A DNA stretch of 64,000 nt from Butyricimonas paravirosa (GCF_032878955.1 NZ_CP043839.1:4650001-4714000), one strand, 5' to 3'; shown: positions 26,109 to 36,038, counted from the first letter of the stretch. The notes: generated from the sequence alone by a model not told the origin. A program made the numbers and translations.

Positions 26109-26984
26109 TTATAATAGAGGTAATTGATGTAACATATTTTTGATCCTGATTGCCGTGCGAGGCATGGGTTCCGCAATTGTCAGGCCTACTAATTCTTTTT
26201 CTGCGGCAATGTCCTTTATTACCCGAATGACTTCTTCCATTTTCATCCCATCGGGGTCTGTACCAACAGCAGCGATGATTTCGGCAGGATCAAGTACATC
26301 CATATCAAAATGGATAACGACTTTCGACGCTCCGCATGATTTCAACCAAGTTTTGATTGCATCACTGTTTTGTGCAACATCTTTGGGCGTGAGATGTTTT
26401 ATTCCGTATTGCTTTTGGCGTTCTTTGATTTCTTCACGTTCCCAGTTGCGTAATCCCACGAGTAATATGTTTGATGGGGTAAATCGGGTGGGTAATTCCG
26501 CTAGAATTTTGGTGTCTCCATATCCCATGCAGGCAGTTACGGCCATGGCGTGAAATCCGGGATAGATGTCTCCGGGGAGTGTGATGTCGGGATGTGCATC
26601 AATCCAAATTAGGGCAACATCGTTCTTGTATTTCTGAGCCAAGTAGGTAAAGGGAGCGACACTGACCGAACATTCTCCGCCGAGTGTTACGATTTTATCG
26701 GGATTACTGACTTGTAGCATGTTTAATGCAGCTCTTGTTTGACGGACTATAATATCCCGGTCGAGGACTCCGTCTATCACCTTTCGATCCGTGATTTCAG
26801 TCGAAACTGGAACGGTTAGTGTTTCTTGACCATTGTCCGGGGCCAGGAAATTTAAGAGTTGTGCCCCCAAGACATATCCCCTTGAGGCATCATCGGGATT
26901 TTCAACCTCTGTAATCAATTTTACGATATTGGCACCTTGCCATTGAGGATAGATCAAACGAATTGTTTTTGTTTCTTTTTCCAT
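26109..26984 (-). CDS. Arginase/agmatinase-family ureohydrolase
   Basis: Metal-dependent ureohydrolase fold, about 291 aa from the ATG at 26984. Metal motifs: WIDAHPDI (the DAHxD motif) near the middle, HFDMDVLDP (DxDxxDP) and the late glutamate in GLTIAEPMPR. The first motif, normally GGDHS, reads GGECS, so one manganese-binding histidine is replaced by cysteine. An earlier in-frame ATG (27026) lies at or before the expected transcription start from the -7 box at 27028-27035, so it is not used. Substrate unknown: arginine, agmatine or another guanidine compound. Confidence 0.75.
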   Translation of the reverse strand: MEKETKTIRLIYPQWQGANIVKLITEVENPDDASRGYVLGAQLLNFLAPDNGQETLTVPVSTEITDRKVIDGVLDRDIIVRQTRAALNMLQVSNPDKIVTLGGECSVSVAPFTYLAQKYKNDVALIWIDAHPDITLPGDIYPGFHAMAVTACMGYGDTKILAELPTRFTPSNILLVGLRNWEREEIKERQKQYGIKHLTPKDVAQNSDAIKTWLKSCGASKVVIHFDMDVLDPAEIIAAVGTDPDGMKMEEVIRVIKDIAAEKELVGLTIAEPMPRTAIRIKNMLHQLPLL

Positions 26985-27027
26985 ATTCTGCTGGTTTATT
27001 CTATTTTGCCCCTTTATTGTTTTCATA

Positions 27028-27059
27028 CAAAGTTACATAGTCTTTTTCCCTTAAACAAG
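27028..27059 (-). promoter_or_regulatory. Probable promoter of the ureohydrolase gene
   Basis: Minus strand TAACTTTG (27035-27028) with CTTG about 20 bp upstream (27059-27056). The -7 box is exact, the -33 has one mismatch. Confidence 0.55.
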
Positions 27060-27190
27060 TATTGGTAAATTATTCCGTATAGATTATTGGGGTAATCTTC
27101 AAAAAAAAACGGAAGTTTCGGTTGACTCGGTTTGTTGAGGGAGTATTTTGTAGTCATATTTGCTATATTGTTGCATTTTGGATGGAAAAT

Positions 27191-27221
27191 GTTGTATTTT
27201 ATCTTTTAATCTCTAACTTTG
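27191..27221 (+). promoter_or_regulatory. Probable promoter of the second HU gene
   Basis: GTTG (27191-27194), 19 bp, TAACTTTG (27214-27221). The -7 box is exact, the -33 has one mismatch. Confidence 0.55.
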
Positions 27222-27291
27222 TTAGGAATAAATGTTGAACAGACATGAGTCAGTATTTATCGTGTGAGGAAAAATCATTTTACAATTAGAT

Positions 27292-27579
27292 ATGGACAAG
27301 AGAAAAATAGTTAAGATTGTGGCCAAAAAAAATGGCATGTCACAAAAGGATGTGACGATGGTATTTGATGAAATTTTCAGTACGATGTTAGAAGGGTTAA
27401 AAGAAGAGGGGCATGTGGGGGTTTTGGGCTTTGGATCTTTCAACGTGAAAAAATGTGCTGTTCGTCATCGATATGTTCTTTCAACCCAAAAAGTCGTTTT
27501 GTACCCCGAAAATAAAAAAGTTATTTTTAGGGTGGCGAAACAATTTAAGTTTAAGGCAGATGGAGTAGGAGAGGAGTAA
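27292..27579 (+). CDS. HU-family DNA-binding protein (second copy)
   Basis: 95-aa HU/IHF-like protein: MDKRKIVKIVAKKNGMSQKDVTMVFDEIF forms the helical part, VGVLGFGSFNVKKCAVRHRY the saddle and arm, and YPENKKVIFRVAKQFK the closing strands. It differs from the HU gene at 12 kb in the arm and keeps the usual PENKK-like ending. Behind its own promoter; ends at a terminator shared with the M16 peptidase gene. Confidence 0.88.
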   Translation: MDKRKIVKIVAKKNGMSQKDVTMVFDEIFSTMLEGLKEEGHVGVLGFGSFNVKKCAVRHRYVLSTQKVVLYPENKKVIFRVAKQFKFKADGVGEE

Positions 27580-27616
27580 TTCGAACTCATCACTTGATGA
27601 ATTCTGTATGAATGAA

Positions 27617-27652
27617 GAAACGTCCGGGAGTAATTCCCGGACGTTTCCTTTT
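27617..27652. terminator. Terminator between HU and the M16 peptidase
   Basis: GAAACGTCCGGGA (27617-27629) pairs perfectly with 27635-27647, GTAAT loop, T-rich after it. Confidence 0.9.
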
Positions 27653-27672
27653 ATATAAATTGCAACCTAATT

Positions 27673-30489
27673 TTATTTTGATTTCGGTCGGAAGATCATA
27701 TCAACAACATCGGCACCCTTGAATAATTTCTGGGTGAATTTCTTCACGTCTTTTGTTGTGATCTTGTCAATAATATCATCGAAGTTTTTCGGGTCAGTTA
27801 CATCAATTCCACGAAGATAATAAGTTTGAATTGCACTCATCCAATATGCATTGTGAGGTTTGCTTTGTTCATTATTTTTCTTCAGGATAGTAGTTACCTT
27901 GTCGATCTCTTCCTGTGTCGGACCTTCCTTCATTAATTTGTCGATTTCGGCATAGATTAATGATTTCAAATGTTCTGCTTTATCCGGATCGCAATCAAAG
28001 CTCATGCTCATGCTGTAGCTTTCGTACGGTTCTTTAGAAGATCCAGATTGAACACCTACACCATAGGTTCCACCTTCTTTTTCACGGATATTGGTCATGT
28101 ATCTTTGATCCAGTACGCCTTTCAAGATATTCAAGCAAAGATTGTCGTGAATGCTTGTTTTCATCTCTTTAGAGAAACTGGTGATTACAGTTGCTTTCGG
28201 AGTGGTCAGATCCAGTTCAATAACTTTTTCAGTTCTTCCTTTCGGTCCTCTCACTTTGTTATCCACCCAATTTTCTTTCCGGTTGTAAGATTTTACAGAT
28301 CCCAAGTATTTTTCAACCAATGGTTTTACGGTTTCTGCATCAATGTTACCCACGATGAAGAATGTAAAGTCGCTGATGTCTTTGATACGGTCGCGGTAGA
28401 TCTCCTCGATTTGTTCAATACTGACTTTATCTAAAAATTCTTTACCGAACAACAATGTTCTCGGGTTATAATTGCTCATGATCATGCTAACAGAGTCTTG
28501 CATAATCTTTTGAGGATTGTTGGCTGAGTTCTCGATGGCAGCGTAGTTACGTTGCATCATGGTATTGTGTACTTCTTTGTCGAAACGAGGCTTCTCGAAA
28601 CGCAAGTAGATCAGCTGCATCAAGGTTTCGAAATCATTCGGAGTAGATGCACCACCGACTGATTCTGAAAGACCGCCAATGCTTACACCGGCTTGGGCTT
28701 GTTTCCCGGTTAATAATTTTCTCAAGGTTATTGCGTCATAGTCTCCTAATCCGTAAGCCCCGATAAATTGATCTGTGACTTGGGCAGATGCTAATTTGTC
28801 GATACCATATAATGAAGTACCACCCTTACTGTAAGAACTTACTTGTACTTGGTCTTTTTCGTAGTCGGCTTTGCGGAATACTACTTTTGCCCCGTTTTCC
28901 AAGGTCCACTCTTCAGCATCGAATTGCGGTAATTTTTTGGTAGCGATAATCTTGGAACCTTTCAAGTCCTCGTTGATTAAAGATGCCTCTGTTACTTGGT
29001 CTTTATAAGGCTCTAAATTAGAACTCTCAACTTTGTCCAACACGGCGATGGCTTCTTCTTTCGTGATGTGTTTAACTCCTTCAGACGGGCCTTGTGCCAC
29101 GATCACCATGTTTTTCCGGTTAAGGTGTTTTTTAGCTAAAGCTGAAACTTCATCCACGGTGATGGTCGGGATAATAGCTTTAGCAAAATTGTAATAGTAA
29201 TCGAAGTCTATGATAGGCTCTCCCTCAAGGAAGTTAGATTGCATCTCACCGATATAATCTTCGGAGGTAGTTTTGTCTTTTTGTTTGTAAGCAGATTCCA
29301 AACCTACTAGCATGTTGGTTTTTGCTCTTTCAAGCTCGCCTTCCGTGAAACCGAATTTCTTTACTCTTTCGTTTTCACGATAGATAGCTTCCAGTGCTGC
29401 TGCTTCTTCATTCGGTTTTGCCGTGGTAGAAATAATATAAGTACTCCATCCTCTTACAATGCCGCCACCGAATCCGGCTTGTGCGTTAATGAAAGGAGGA
29501 TTGCCTTTTTGAAGTAATTCAGAAACGCGTTGTCCCAACATGGTATTGTAGAAAGATTGAAGAATACTATTTTTCAGGTATTCATGATTCTTTTCTTCTT
29601 TCGGGGTAGAGGGGTATTTGATATACACGCTGACAGACGATTGAGTTACTTCTTTGTCCGTTGCGCATACGAAGTAAATATCGTCGTGAGGGTTAACCGT
29701 GAACTCTTCTCTCACGGCCGGATTCACCGGAGTCGGGATTTTGGAGAATAATTCTTTTACTTTTTTCTCCATCTGGTCTACGTCGAAATCACCAACAACA
29801 GCGATAGCTTGCAGGTCCGGACGATACCATTTGTGATAATAATCACGAAGGGTTTGGTATTTGAAATTCTTAATAATGTCCAAGTTACCGATAACATCTC
29901 TTTTCGCGTATTTAGAGTCTTTCAGTAATACCGGCATGATTTGGGCACGGATACGGAAACTCGGGGTTCTTCTGGTTCTCCATTCTTCAGAGATAACTCC
30001 TCTTTCGCCATCGATTTCGTCATCGACTAATAAAAGATAATGCGACCAGTCGTGAAGTACGAGTAGACAAGTATCTAATAAATCAGGATTGGTTGTAGGA
30101 ACCTCGCTGATATTGTAAACTGTCTCGTCTTGTGCCGTGTAAGCATTCACGTTTCTTCCGAATTCAACACCGTGTTTTTCCAACATGTTGGTAATACCTT
30201 TTCTTCCCGGGAAATGCTTGGTCCCGTTGAATGCCATGTGTTCCAAGAAGTGAGCTAAACCGTCTTGATCATCATTTTCCAGGATAGCTCCCACGTTTTG
30301 GATGATGTAAAAACTTGCTCGTTCTTTGGGTTCCGCGTTATGGCGGATGTAATAAGTCAATCCATTAGCTAGTTTCCCGATGCGAACGTTCGGATCCATG
30401 GGAAGTGGTGCCTTCATGTCATATTGGGCGAACAAGCTAGTGCTGATCAATGCCAATAAAGCACACACGATTAATAATTTTTTTGCCAT
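27673..30489 (-). CDS. M16-family zinc metalloprotease (pitrilysin type)
   Basis: Secreted two-lobed M16 peptidase, 938 aa, with signal peptide (ends near SLFAQ). The zinc motif HxxEH is His80-His84 (AHFLEHMAFNGT), and the downstream glutamate lies in the YTAQDETVYN / GERGVISEEWRTR region. The second half (about 520-938) repeats the fold without the zinc motif. Probably periplasmic, degrading peptides. A -7 box (minus TATATTTG) is at 30524-30531. Full length for the family; the substrate is unknown. Confidence 0.93.
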   Translation of the reverse strand: MAKKLLIVCALLALISTSLFAQYDMKAPLPMDPNVRIGKLANGLTYYIRHNAEPKERASFYIIQNVGAILENDDQDGLAHFLEHMAFNGTKHFPGRKGITNMLEKHGVEFGRNVNAYTAQDETVYNISEVPTTNPDLLDTCLLVLHDWSHYLLLVDDEIDGERGVISEEWRTRRTPSFRIRAQIMPVLLKDSKYAKRDVIGNLDIIKNFKYQTLRDYYHKWYRPDLQAIAVVGDFDVDQMEKKVKELFSKIPTPVNPAVREEFTVNPHDDIYFVCATDKEVTQSSVSVYIKYPSTPKEEKNHEYLKNSILQSFYNTMLGQRVSELLQKGNPPFINAQAGFGGGIVRGWSTYIISTTAKPNEEAAALEAIYRENERVKKFGFTEGELERAKTNMLVGLESAYKQKDKTTSEDYIGEMQSNFLEGEPIIDFDYYYNFAKAIIPTITVDEVSALAKKHLNRKNMVIVAQGPSEGVKHITKEEAIAVLDKVESSNLEPYKDQVTEASLINEDLKGSKIIATKKLPQFDAEEWTLENGAKVVFRKADYEKDQVQVSSYSKGGTSLYGIDKLASAQVTDQFIGAYGLGDYDAITLRKLLTGKQAQAGVSIGGLSESVGGASTPNDFETLMQLIYLRFEKPRFDKEVHNTMMQRNYAAIENSANNPQKIMQDSVSMIMSNYNPRTLLFGKEFLDKVSIEQIEEIYRDRIKDISDFTFFIVGNIDAETVKPLVEKYLGSVKSYNRKENWVDNKVRGPKGRTEKVIELDLTTPKATVITSFSKEMKTSIHDNLCLNILKGVLDQRYMTNIREKEGGTYGVGVQSGSSKEPYESYSMSMSFDCDPDKAEHLKSLIYAEIDKLMKEGPTQEEIDKVTTILKKNNEQSKPHNAYWMSAIQTYYLRGIDVTDPKNFDDIIDKITTKDVKKFTQKLFKGADVVDMIFRPKSK

Positions 30490-30707
30490 ACGAATTATTT
30501 TAATGTTTTAATGTTTGTGTCTGCAAATATAGCAAAGTGTAAGTAATTTTGTTCTGATACGTTAATTCTTTAACGTTAATTTAGGGGTTAAGTGTGAAAA
30601 TAGGGAAAAATAGAGGGGTTTTTAGATTATTTAGAACGATTCGTTGTTAATGGGGTTTAACTTATCCGGTGGTTTATCGTATACGCCTGTAAAACTTTGG
30701 GAAAGAT

Positions 30708-31946
30708 ATGATGCTGTTGAAAATAGATATAAACAAATGGTTTTCTTGGTTGAATTTGGGTATTAAAGACCCTTCCACGGCCTCGGCAGTAGAGGTCCTC
30801 TTGCAGATCGCAGTCATTTGTCTGATTGCTTTTTTATTTACATTCTTTCTGCGCAAGGGAATAACCCGGGTGATCGGGGGAATGGTGCGTCGTACGAAAA
30901 CCAAATGGGATGATATTTTTTTCGAGGAGCGTGTTTTTCAGAAAATATTTAATCTGATACCGCCGATATTTATAGATTTTGCTTTTAAAATCGTGTACGG
31001 GAAGTGGCAACATATAGAACTTTTTCATCGGTTTATCGTGGCTTGGATACTCGTGGTTGCCGGTTTCGTGATTGTTGCCGTGCTGGATGCGATAAACCGA
31101 ATCTATGATTCGTACCCGATCGCGAAAGATCGTCCGATAAAAGTTTTCGTGCAGGTGATTAAAATTTTCGTGATTTCTGCTATTATCATTACAATCGTCA
31201 GCGAGTTTATCGGGGAGTCCCCCCGTAATTTACTGGTCGGGTTGGGGGCGTTTGCTGCGGTTTTAATGTTGATATTCAAAGATGCGATATTAGGTTTTGT
31301 GGCCGGAGTTCAATTACTGGCCAATCAGATGGTGCGTATCGGGGATTGGATCGTGATGCCGAGCAATAATGCAAACGGGACGGTGTTGGAGATCAACTTG
31401 TATACCGTGAAAGTACAAAATTGGGATATGACGATCACGACGATTCCCACCTATCAGTTAGTGTCCGCTTCTTTCACGAACTGGCGGGGAATGCAGGAGT
31501 CTGCCGGTCGTCGGATTATGCGCTATATTAATATAGATATGCTTTCCGTCCATTTTCTTTCGGATGAAGAAATCGATACTTTACGTAAATCGAATGTCTT
31601 GAAAGGGTATATTGAAGATATGTTGCCGAAGTTGGACGAACAAAATAAAGGAATATCTGACGTGTTGGATAAACGGAAGTTGACGAATTTAGGCGTGTTT
31701 AGACAGTACGCCGTGCGCTGGCTGGAAGCCAATCCCGATTTGAATATAGATATGACATACATGGTCCGGCAATTACAACCGACGGCAACAGGTATTCCTC
31801 TGGAGGTGTATTGTTTTTCCCGGATTCAAGAATGGGTAGCCTACGAGAAGGTTCAATCCGATATATTCGATCATCTGTTAGCCGTGATTCCTTATTTTAA
31901 CTTGCGAATCTATCAATACCCGGAGATTATCAAAACCCCGAATTGA
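30708..31946 (+). CDS. MscS-family mechanosensitive channel
   Basis: Inner-membrane mechanosensitive channel of the small-conductance family, YbdG/MscM-like, 412 aa. Four or five hydrophobic segments lie in the first 190 residues; the pore-lining helix and beta-domain follow (GLGAFAAVLMLIFKDAILGFVAGVQLLANQMVRIGDWIVMP, NGTVLEINLYTVKVQNWD). A C-terminal cytoplasmic region completes it. Relieves turgor on osmotic downshift. It stands before the envelope genes that follow but is separated by about 210 bp. Confidence 0.9.
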   Translation: MMLLKIDINKWFSWLNLGIKDPSTASAVEVLLQIAVICLIAFLFTFFLRKGITRVIGGMVRRTKTKWDDIFFEERVFQKIFNLIPPIFIDFAFKIVYGKWQHIELFHRFIVAWILVVAGFVIVAVLDAINRIYDSYPIAKDRPIKVFVQVIKIFVISAIIITIVSEFIGESPRNLLVGLGAFAAVLMLIFKDAILGFVAGVQLLANQMVRIGDWIVMPSNNANGTVLEINLYTVKVQNWDMTITTIPTYQLVSASFTNWRGMQESAGRRIMRYINIDMLSVHFLSDEEIDTLRKSNVLKGYIEDMLPKLDEQNKGISDVLDKRKLTNLGVFRQYAVRWLEANPDLNIDMTYMVRQLQPTATGIPLEVYCFSRIQEWVAYEKVQSDIFDHLLAVIPYFNLRIYQYPEIIKTPN

Positions 31947-31968
31947 TTCAAGAACCGATCCATTTTTT

Positions 31969-31995
31969 GATTTATGATTTCCGATTCAGTGATTC
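31969..31995. repeat. Interspersed repeat, copy A
   Basis: Reverse complement reads GATTC-like words AATCACTGAATC and AATCATAAATC, both also present at 42548-42588 in the opposite orientation. Intergenic, no known function. Confidence 0.45.
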
Positions 31996-32158
31996 TTGCT
32001 CTCAATTTAATGCTCTTTTCAATCACGTAATCGTTTAATCGGCAATTACAAAATCTTTTTCATTCTAAACTCTTTTCTACTGCCTCGATAAAGTTTATGA
32101 ATCCTCTGGCTGGGAAAGTTGGATTTTTATACTATTTTTGAAGGCTAAAAATAATTGG

Positions 32159-33025
32159 ATGAGCAGTAAAAAACGAAAATATTGGAATAAGCTGAGGAAC
32201 CGCTATAAGTTGACGATATTTAACGAGTCTACTTACGAGGAGGTAATGCACCTTCGGCTCTCTCCGTTGCACGTTCTCACGGCATTAAGTACATTGGCCG
32301 TCGTCTTGATTATATTGACTATCATGTTGATTGCTTTCACGAATTTGCGGGAATTCATCCCGGGGTACCCGAGCCAACAGTTGAGACGTCAGATTACACA
32401 AAACGCTCTACGGGTTGATTCCCTATTAAACGAGGTGCAGAAGAAGGATCGTTTTCTCCATTCCATACAAACTATTTTGAGAGACGAAAACTTGGACACG
32501 ACGAGTTTCGTGTCGATGCAGCAGAATGTAAAGGTAACCTATGATACTTCGATGTTAGGTATGTCGGAAGAAGAGGCCGGTTTTCGGGAAATCGTGGAAA
32601 AAGAAGAAAAATACAATTTAACCCTTGGGCATGTCAGTTCTTCCGATGATGATTTTTATCATTTCTTCTCACCATTGGATGGGGTGGTAACCAATCATTT
32701 TGATGAAACGACTCGTCATTACGGGGTGGATTTGGTGGCCAAGCAAAATTCAAATGTTTTGTCCGTGCTGGATGGCGTGGTCATTTTCACGGATTGGACA
32801 ATTAAGACGGGTTACGTGATTCAAGTACAGCATAATGGAAATCTGGTTTCAGTATATAAGCATAATTCGGTATTGTTGAAAAAGCAGGGAGATTTTGTTC
32901 GTGCGGGAGAGGCGATTGCAGTGGTAGGGAACACGGGCGAAGAAACAACCGGACCGCATTTACATTTCGAGTTGTGGCAAGCGGGAAAAGCATTGAATCC
33001 GGAAACATTCATTAAGTTTAAATGA
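32159..33025 (+). CDS. M23-family (LytM) metallopeptidase, membrane anchored
   Basis: Peptidoglycan endopeptidase-like protein. Cytoplasmic N-terminus, one membrane helix (LSTLAVVLIILTIMLIAFTNL, about 42-66 from this start), a coiled stretch, then the LytM domain with HYGVDL (His-x3-Asp) and GPHLHFELW (HxH) zinc motifs, so it should be active. The start at ATG 32159 is chosen because the earlier TTG (32138) lies within a -7-like box TATTTTTG (32133-32140). dxr follows after 33 bp. Confidence 0.85.
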   Translation: MSSKKRKYWNKLRNRYKLTIFNESTYEEVMHLRLSPLHVLTALSTLAVVLIILTIMLIAFTNLREFIPGYPSQQLRRQITQNALRVDSLLNEVQKKDRFLHSIQTILRDENLDTTSFVSMQQNVKVTYDTSMLGMSEEEAGFREIVEKEEKYNLTLGHVSSSDDDFYHFFSPLDGVVTNHFDETTRHYGVDLVAKQNSNVLSVLDGVVIFTDWTIKTGYVIQVQHNGNLVSVYKHNSVLLKKQGDFVRAGEAIAVVGNTGEETTGPHLHFELWQAGKALNPETFIKFK

Positions 33026-33058
33026 TTCGCGAATAGTGGTTTTGGAGATTGTTTTGAA

Positions 33059-34225
33059 ATGAAAAATATAGCAATATTGGGATCTACCGGGTCAATTGGA
33101 ACGCAGACATTGCAGGTGATTGACGCTAATCCGGAACGGTTTAATGTAGAGGTTCTCACGGCAAATAATCAGGTGGAATTACTGGCACAGCAAGCCAGAA
33201 AGTTCAAGCCTAACATGGTTGTGATCGGAAATGAATCAAAATATTCCGAGTTAACCGAGTTATTGAAGGACGAGGATATAAAGGTATATGCCGGGAGCGA
33301 AGCTATTGCTCAAGTCGTGCAAACATCCACGATTGATGTGGTCGTTACTGCCATGGTTGGGTATAGCGGGTTGTTACCCACGATCAACGCGATTAAGGCG
33401 GGTAAGACGATCGCTCTGGCCAATAAGGAAACCTTAGTTGTTGCCGGAGATTTAATTAACCGGTTGGTTGAGGAATACAAGGTGGCGATATTACCCGTGG
33501 ATTCCGAACACTCGGCTATATTCCAGTGTTTGGTGGGCGAACACAACAACCCGGTGGAGAAGATATTATTAACAGCGTCCGGTGGACCTTTCCGGGGACG
33601 GGATTATGAATATTTGAAGTCCGTAACGGCAGCACAAGCATTAAAACACCCGAACTGGAACATGGGGGCAAAGGTTACCATCGACTCCGCATCCATGATG
33701 AATAAAGGTTTCGAGGCGATCGAGGCAAAGTGGTTGTTTGGAGTAAAACCTTCACAAATAGAGGTGTTAGTACACCCGCAATCCGTTGTTCACTCGATGG
33801 TTCAGTTTCAGGATGGAAATATAAAGGCACAGTTGGGAGTTCCGGATATGCGTTTGCCGATCCAGTATGCACTGACTTACCCGGAACGGGTACATTCGGA
33901 GATACCGCGTTTGGATTTTGGTATTTATTCCGATCTCACGTTTGAAAAACCGGATATAACGACCTTCCGAAATCTGGGATTGGCTTACGAGGCCATGAAC
34001 CGTGGAGGGAATGCCCCCTGCGTGTTAAATGCGGCCAATGAAATTATGGTGGCAGCCTTTTTGAAAGATGAAATTTCTTTCACGGCCATGTCGGATGTGA
34101 TTGAACGAACGATGGAAAAAGTGAGTTATATTGTCCAACCTACCTTGGAAGATTATATCGCTTCAGACCAAGAAGGCCGACGAATAGCAAAAGAGGAATT
34201 TCTCAATCTAAAATCTAAAATTTAA
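33059..34225 (+). CDS. dxr: 1-deoxy-D-xylulose-5-phosphate reductoisomerase
   Basis: NADPH-dependent conversion of DXP to 2-C-methyl-D-erythritol 4-phosphate in the non-mevalonate isoprenoid pathway. NADPH-binding GSTGSIGTQTL (residues 7-17), ANKETLV near 122, metal site VDSEHSAIFQ near 149, SGGPFR near 175, and the conserved HPNWNMGAKVTIDSASMMNKG near 198. 388 aa is standard. rseP follows after 16 bp, a pair seen widely in Bacteroidetes. Confidence 0.97.
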   Translation: MKNIAILGSTGSIGTQTLQVIDANPERFNVEVLTANNQVELLAQQARKFKPNMVVIGNESKYSELTELLKDEDIKVYAGSEAIAQVVQTSTIDVVVTAMVGYSGLLPTINAIKAGKTIALANKETLVVAGDLINRLVEEYKVAILPVDSEHSAIFQCLVGEHNNPVEKILLTASGGPFRGRDYEYLKSVTAAQALKHPNWNMGAKVTIDSASMMNKGFEAIEAKWLFGVKPSQIEVLVHPQSVVHSMVQFQDGNIKAQLGVPDMRLPIQYALTYPERVHSEIPRLDFGIYSDLTFEKPDITTFRNLGLAYEAMNRGGNAPCVLNAANEIMVAAFLKDEISFTAMSDVIERTMEKVSYIVQPTLEDYIASDQEGRRIAKEEFLNLKSKI

Positions 34226-34239
34226 AATCTAAAATAGGT
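34203..34239. repeat. AATCTAAAATCT repeat between dxr and rseP
   Basis: Tandem words AATCTAAAATCTAAAATTTAAAATCT and so on, starting in the last codons of dxr. The same words fill 42456-42600. Confidence 0.55.
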
Positions 34240-34241
34240 AT

Positions 34242-35576
34242 ATGGATGTATTAGTAAAGATATTACAGTTTTTGTTGAGCCTCTCGATTCTGGTTATGTT
34301 GCATGAGTTGGGGCATTTTGTGGCGGCAAAAATATTTAAAGTACGAGTGGAGAAGTTTTTTATTTTCTTCAACCCGTGGTTTTCCCTGTTTCGTTTTAAA
34401 AGGGGAGAAACTGAATACGGGATGGGATGGTTGCCTCTTGGCGGATACGTGAAGATTGCAGGAATGATTGACGAGTCCATGGATCTGGAGCAAATGAAAG
34501 AACCGGCAAAACCTTACGAGTTCCGCTCCAAACCGGCTTGGCAAAGATTGATCATCATGATCGGCGGGGTACTTGTTAATTTTATCCTGGCGTTTTTCAT
34601 TTACATCATGATTCTTTACGCGTGGGGAGAGCAGTACTTGCCTACCGAGAATGCGAAATATGGAGTTGTATGCGACTCCTTGTTACTTAATGCCGGGTTG
34701 CGAAATGGGGATATGATCTTATCCTTGGACAATAAAAAAGTAGAGAATTTCTTCGAAATTCCGGGGTATATCTTAATGGAAAACCCGAAGACGATACAGG
34801 TTATGCGGGATGGTCAGGTGATGAATATAAATCTTCCTTCTACATTGATCGGGGAGATGCTGGCCTATTCCTCGAAAGGGTTTAAGCGGATAGCCTTACT
34901 GACACCCCGTTATAAATATGACGGTTCGATACAAGGGTTTGCCGATGAATCACCTGCCCGGAATGCCGGAATGTTGGAAGAAGACCGGGTGCTGGAATTA
35001 GACGGACATTCATTTACTTTCTATGACGAGTATATTGATTTGATACGTTCACACCGGGACAGTATATTGAATACAAAAGTATTGCGTGGGAGCGATACCC
35101 TTTCTATCCCTATTGCTCTTGGAAGTGGTAAAGTGATCGGGGTGTATCCGAAAGTGATAAACGATTTCGAGTACGCCGTGAAAGAATACTCCTTCTTTGG
35201 TGCTATCCCCGCGGGAATTAACATGGGATTTGACTGGATCAAGTCCTATCTGAAACAATTCAAATTATTTAAAAACCCGGAAGCTTTCAGGTCCGTGGGA
35301 GGATTTATTTCTATCGGGAACATATTCCCCAGCGTGTGGGATTGGCGGGCTTTCTGGGAATTAACGGCCATGTTGTCCATTATTCTGGGCGTAATGAACC
35401 TTTTACCTATTCCGGCATTGGATGGAGGGCACGTGATGTTCTTGCTCTACGAGGTGATAACACGTCGCAAGCCGAATGAGAAATTTATGGAGAACGCCCA
35501 GATCGTGGGAATGTTCTTCTTGTTGTTCTTGTTGTTGTTCGCGAACATCAACGATATATTGAAATTATTTGTTTAG
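34242..35576 (+). CDS. rseP: RseP/site-2 intramembrane zinc protease
   Basis: Intramembrane metalloprotease that releases membrane-tethered regulators such as anti-sigma factors. The zinc motif HELGH is at residues 21-25 and the second motif NLLPIPALDGGH is near 385-396. Between them lie PDZ-like sequence (SPARNAGMLEEDRVLELDGHSF) and membrane helices. 444 aa. In a genome with many ECF/FecR pairs, like the two at the end of this window, it is a candidate for FecR processing; this is inference. Confidence 0.93.
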   Translation: MDVLVKILQFLLSLSILVMLHELGHFVAAKIFKVRVEKFFIFFNPWFSLFRFKRGETEYGMGWLPLGGYVKIAGMIDESMDLEQMKEPAKPYEFRSKPAWQRLIIMIGGVLVNFILAFFIYIMILYAWGEQYLPTENAKYGVVCDSLLLNAGLRNGDMILSLDNKKVENFFEIPGYILMENPKTIQVMRDGQVMNINLPSTLIGEMLAYSSKGFKRIALLTPRYKYDGSIQGFADESPARNAGMLEEDRVLELDGHSFTFYDEYIDLIRSHRDSILNTKVLRGSDTLSIPIALGSGKVIGVYPKVINDFEYAVKEYSFFGAIPAGINMGFDWIKSYLKQFKLFKNPEAFRSVGGFISIGNIFPSVWDWRAFWELTAMLSIILGVMNLLPIPALDGGHVMFLLYEVITRRKPNEKFMENAQIVGMFFLLFLLLFANINDILKLFV

Positions 35577-35593
35577 CTATAAAATGTACAATT

Positions 35594-35950
35594 ATGAGTG
35601 AAATGGTTGAGCAATTCCGGGCATACCGGGCTAAAATGAACGAGAAAATACTGGCAGCCGATAATAAAGTGATCAAACGGATCTATAATCTGGATACCAA
35701 TACATATATGGACGGAGCTTTATCCTCAAAAGTAAAAGAAATGTTGGGATTAGCGACGTCAATGGTGTTGCGTTGTGATGATTGTATCAAATATCATTTG
35801 GAAAAATGTCATCAGTACGGGGTGACCACGGAAGAGTTGTTCGAAATATTCTCTGTTGCCAATCTGGTGGGAGGAACCATCGTGATCCCTCATACACGGC
35901 GGGCTTTGGAATATTGGGAGGAGTTGCAGGGAATGGCCGGGAATGACTAA
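35594..35950 (+). CDS. Carboxymuconolactone decarboxylase (AhpD-like) family protein
   Basis: 118-aa helical protein with the AhpD-type redox motif CDDCIKYH (Cys-x2-Cys-x3-His) and GVTTEELFEIF. Family members reduce alkyl hydroperoxides or decarboxylate lactones; the CxxC favours a redox role. It follows rseP by 17 bp as the last gene of the dxr-rseP transcript. Confidence 0.88.
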   Translation: MSEMVEQFRAYRAKMNEKILAADNKVIKRIYNLDTNTYMDGALSSKVKEMLGLATSMVLRCDDCIKYHLEKCHQYGVTTEELFEIFSVANLVGGTIVIPHTRRALEYWEELQGMAGND

Positions 35951-36038
35951 TTAATATATTGCCGAATTCGAGCAAAATAGGATGGGTTCATAAATAGATT
36001 TTATACCTTTGTGCAATATTTGTATAAAGGGAATTGTC

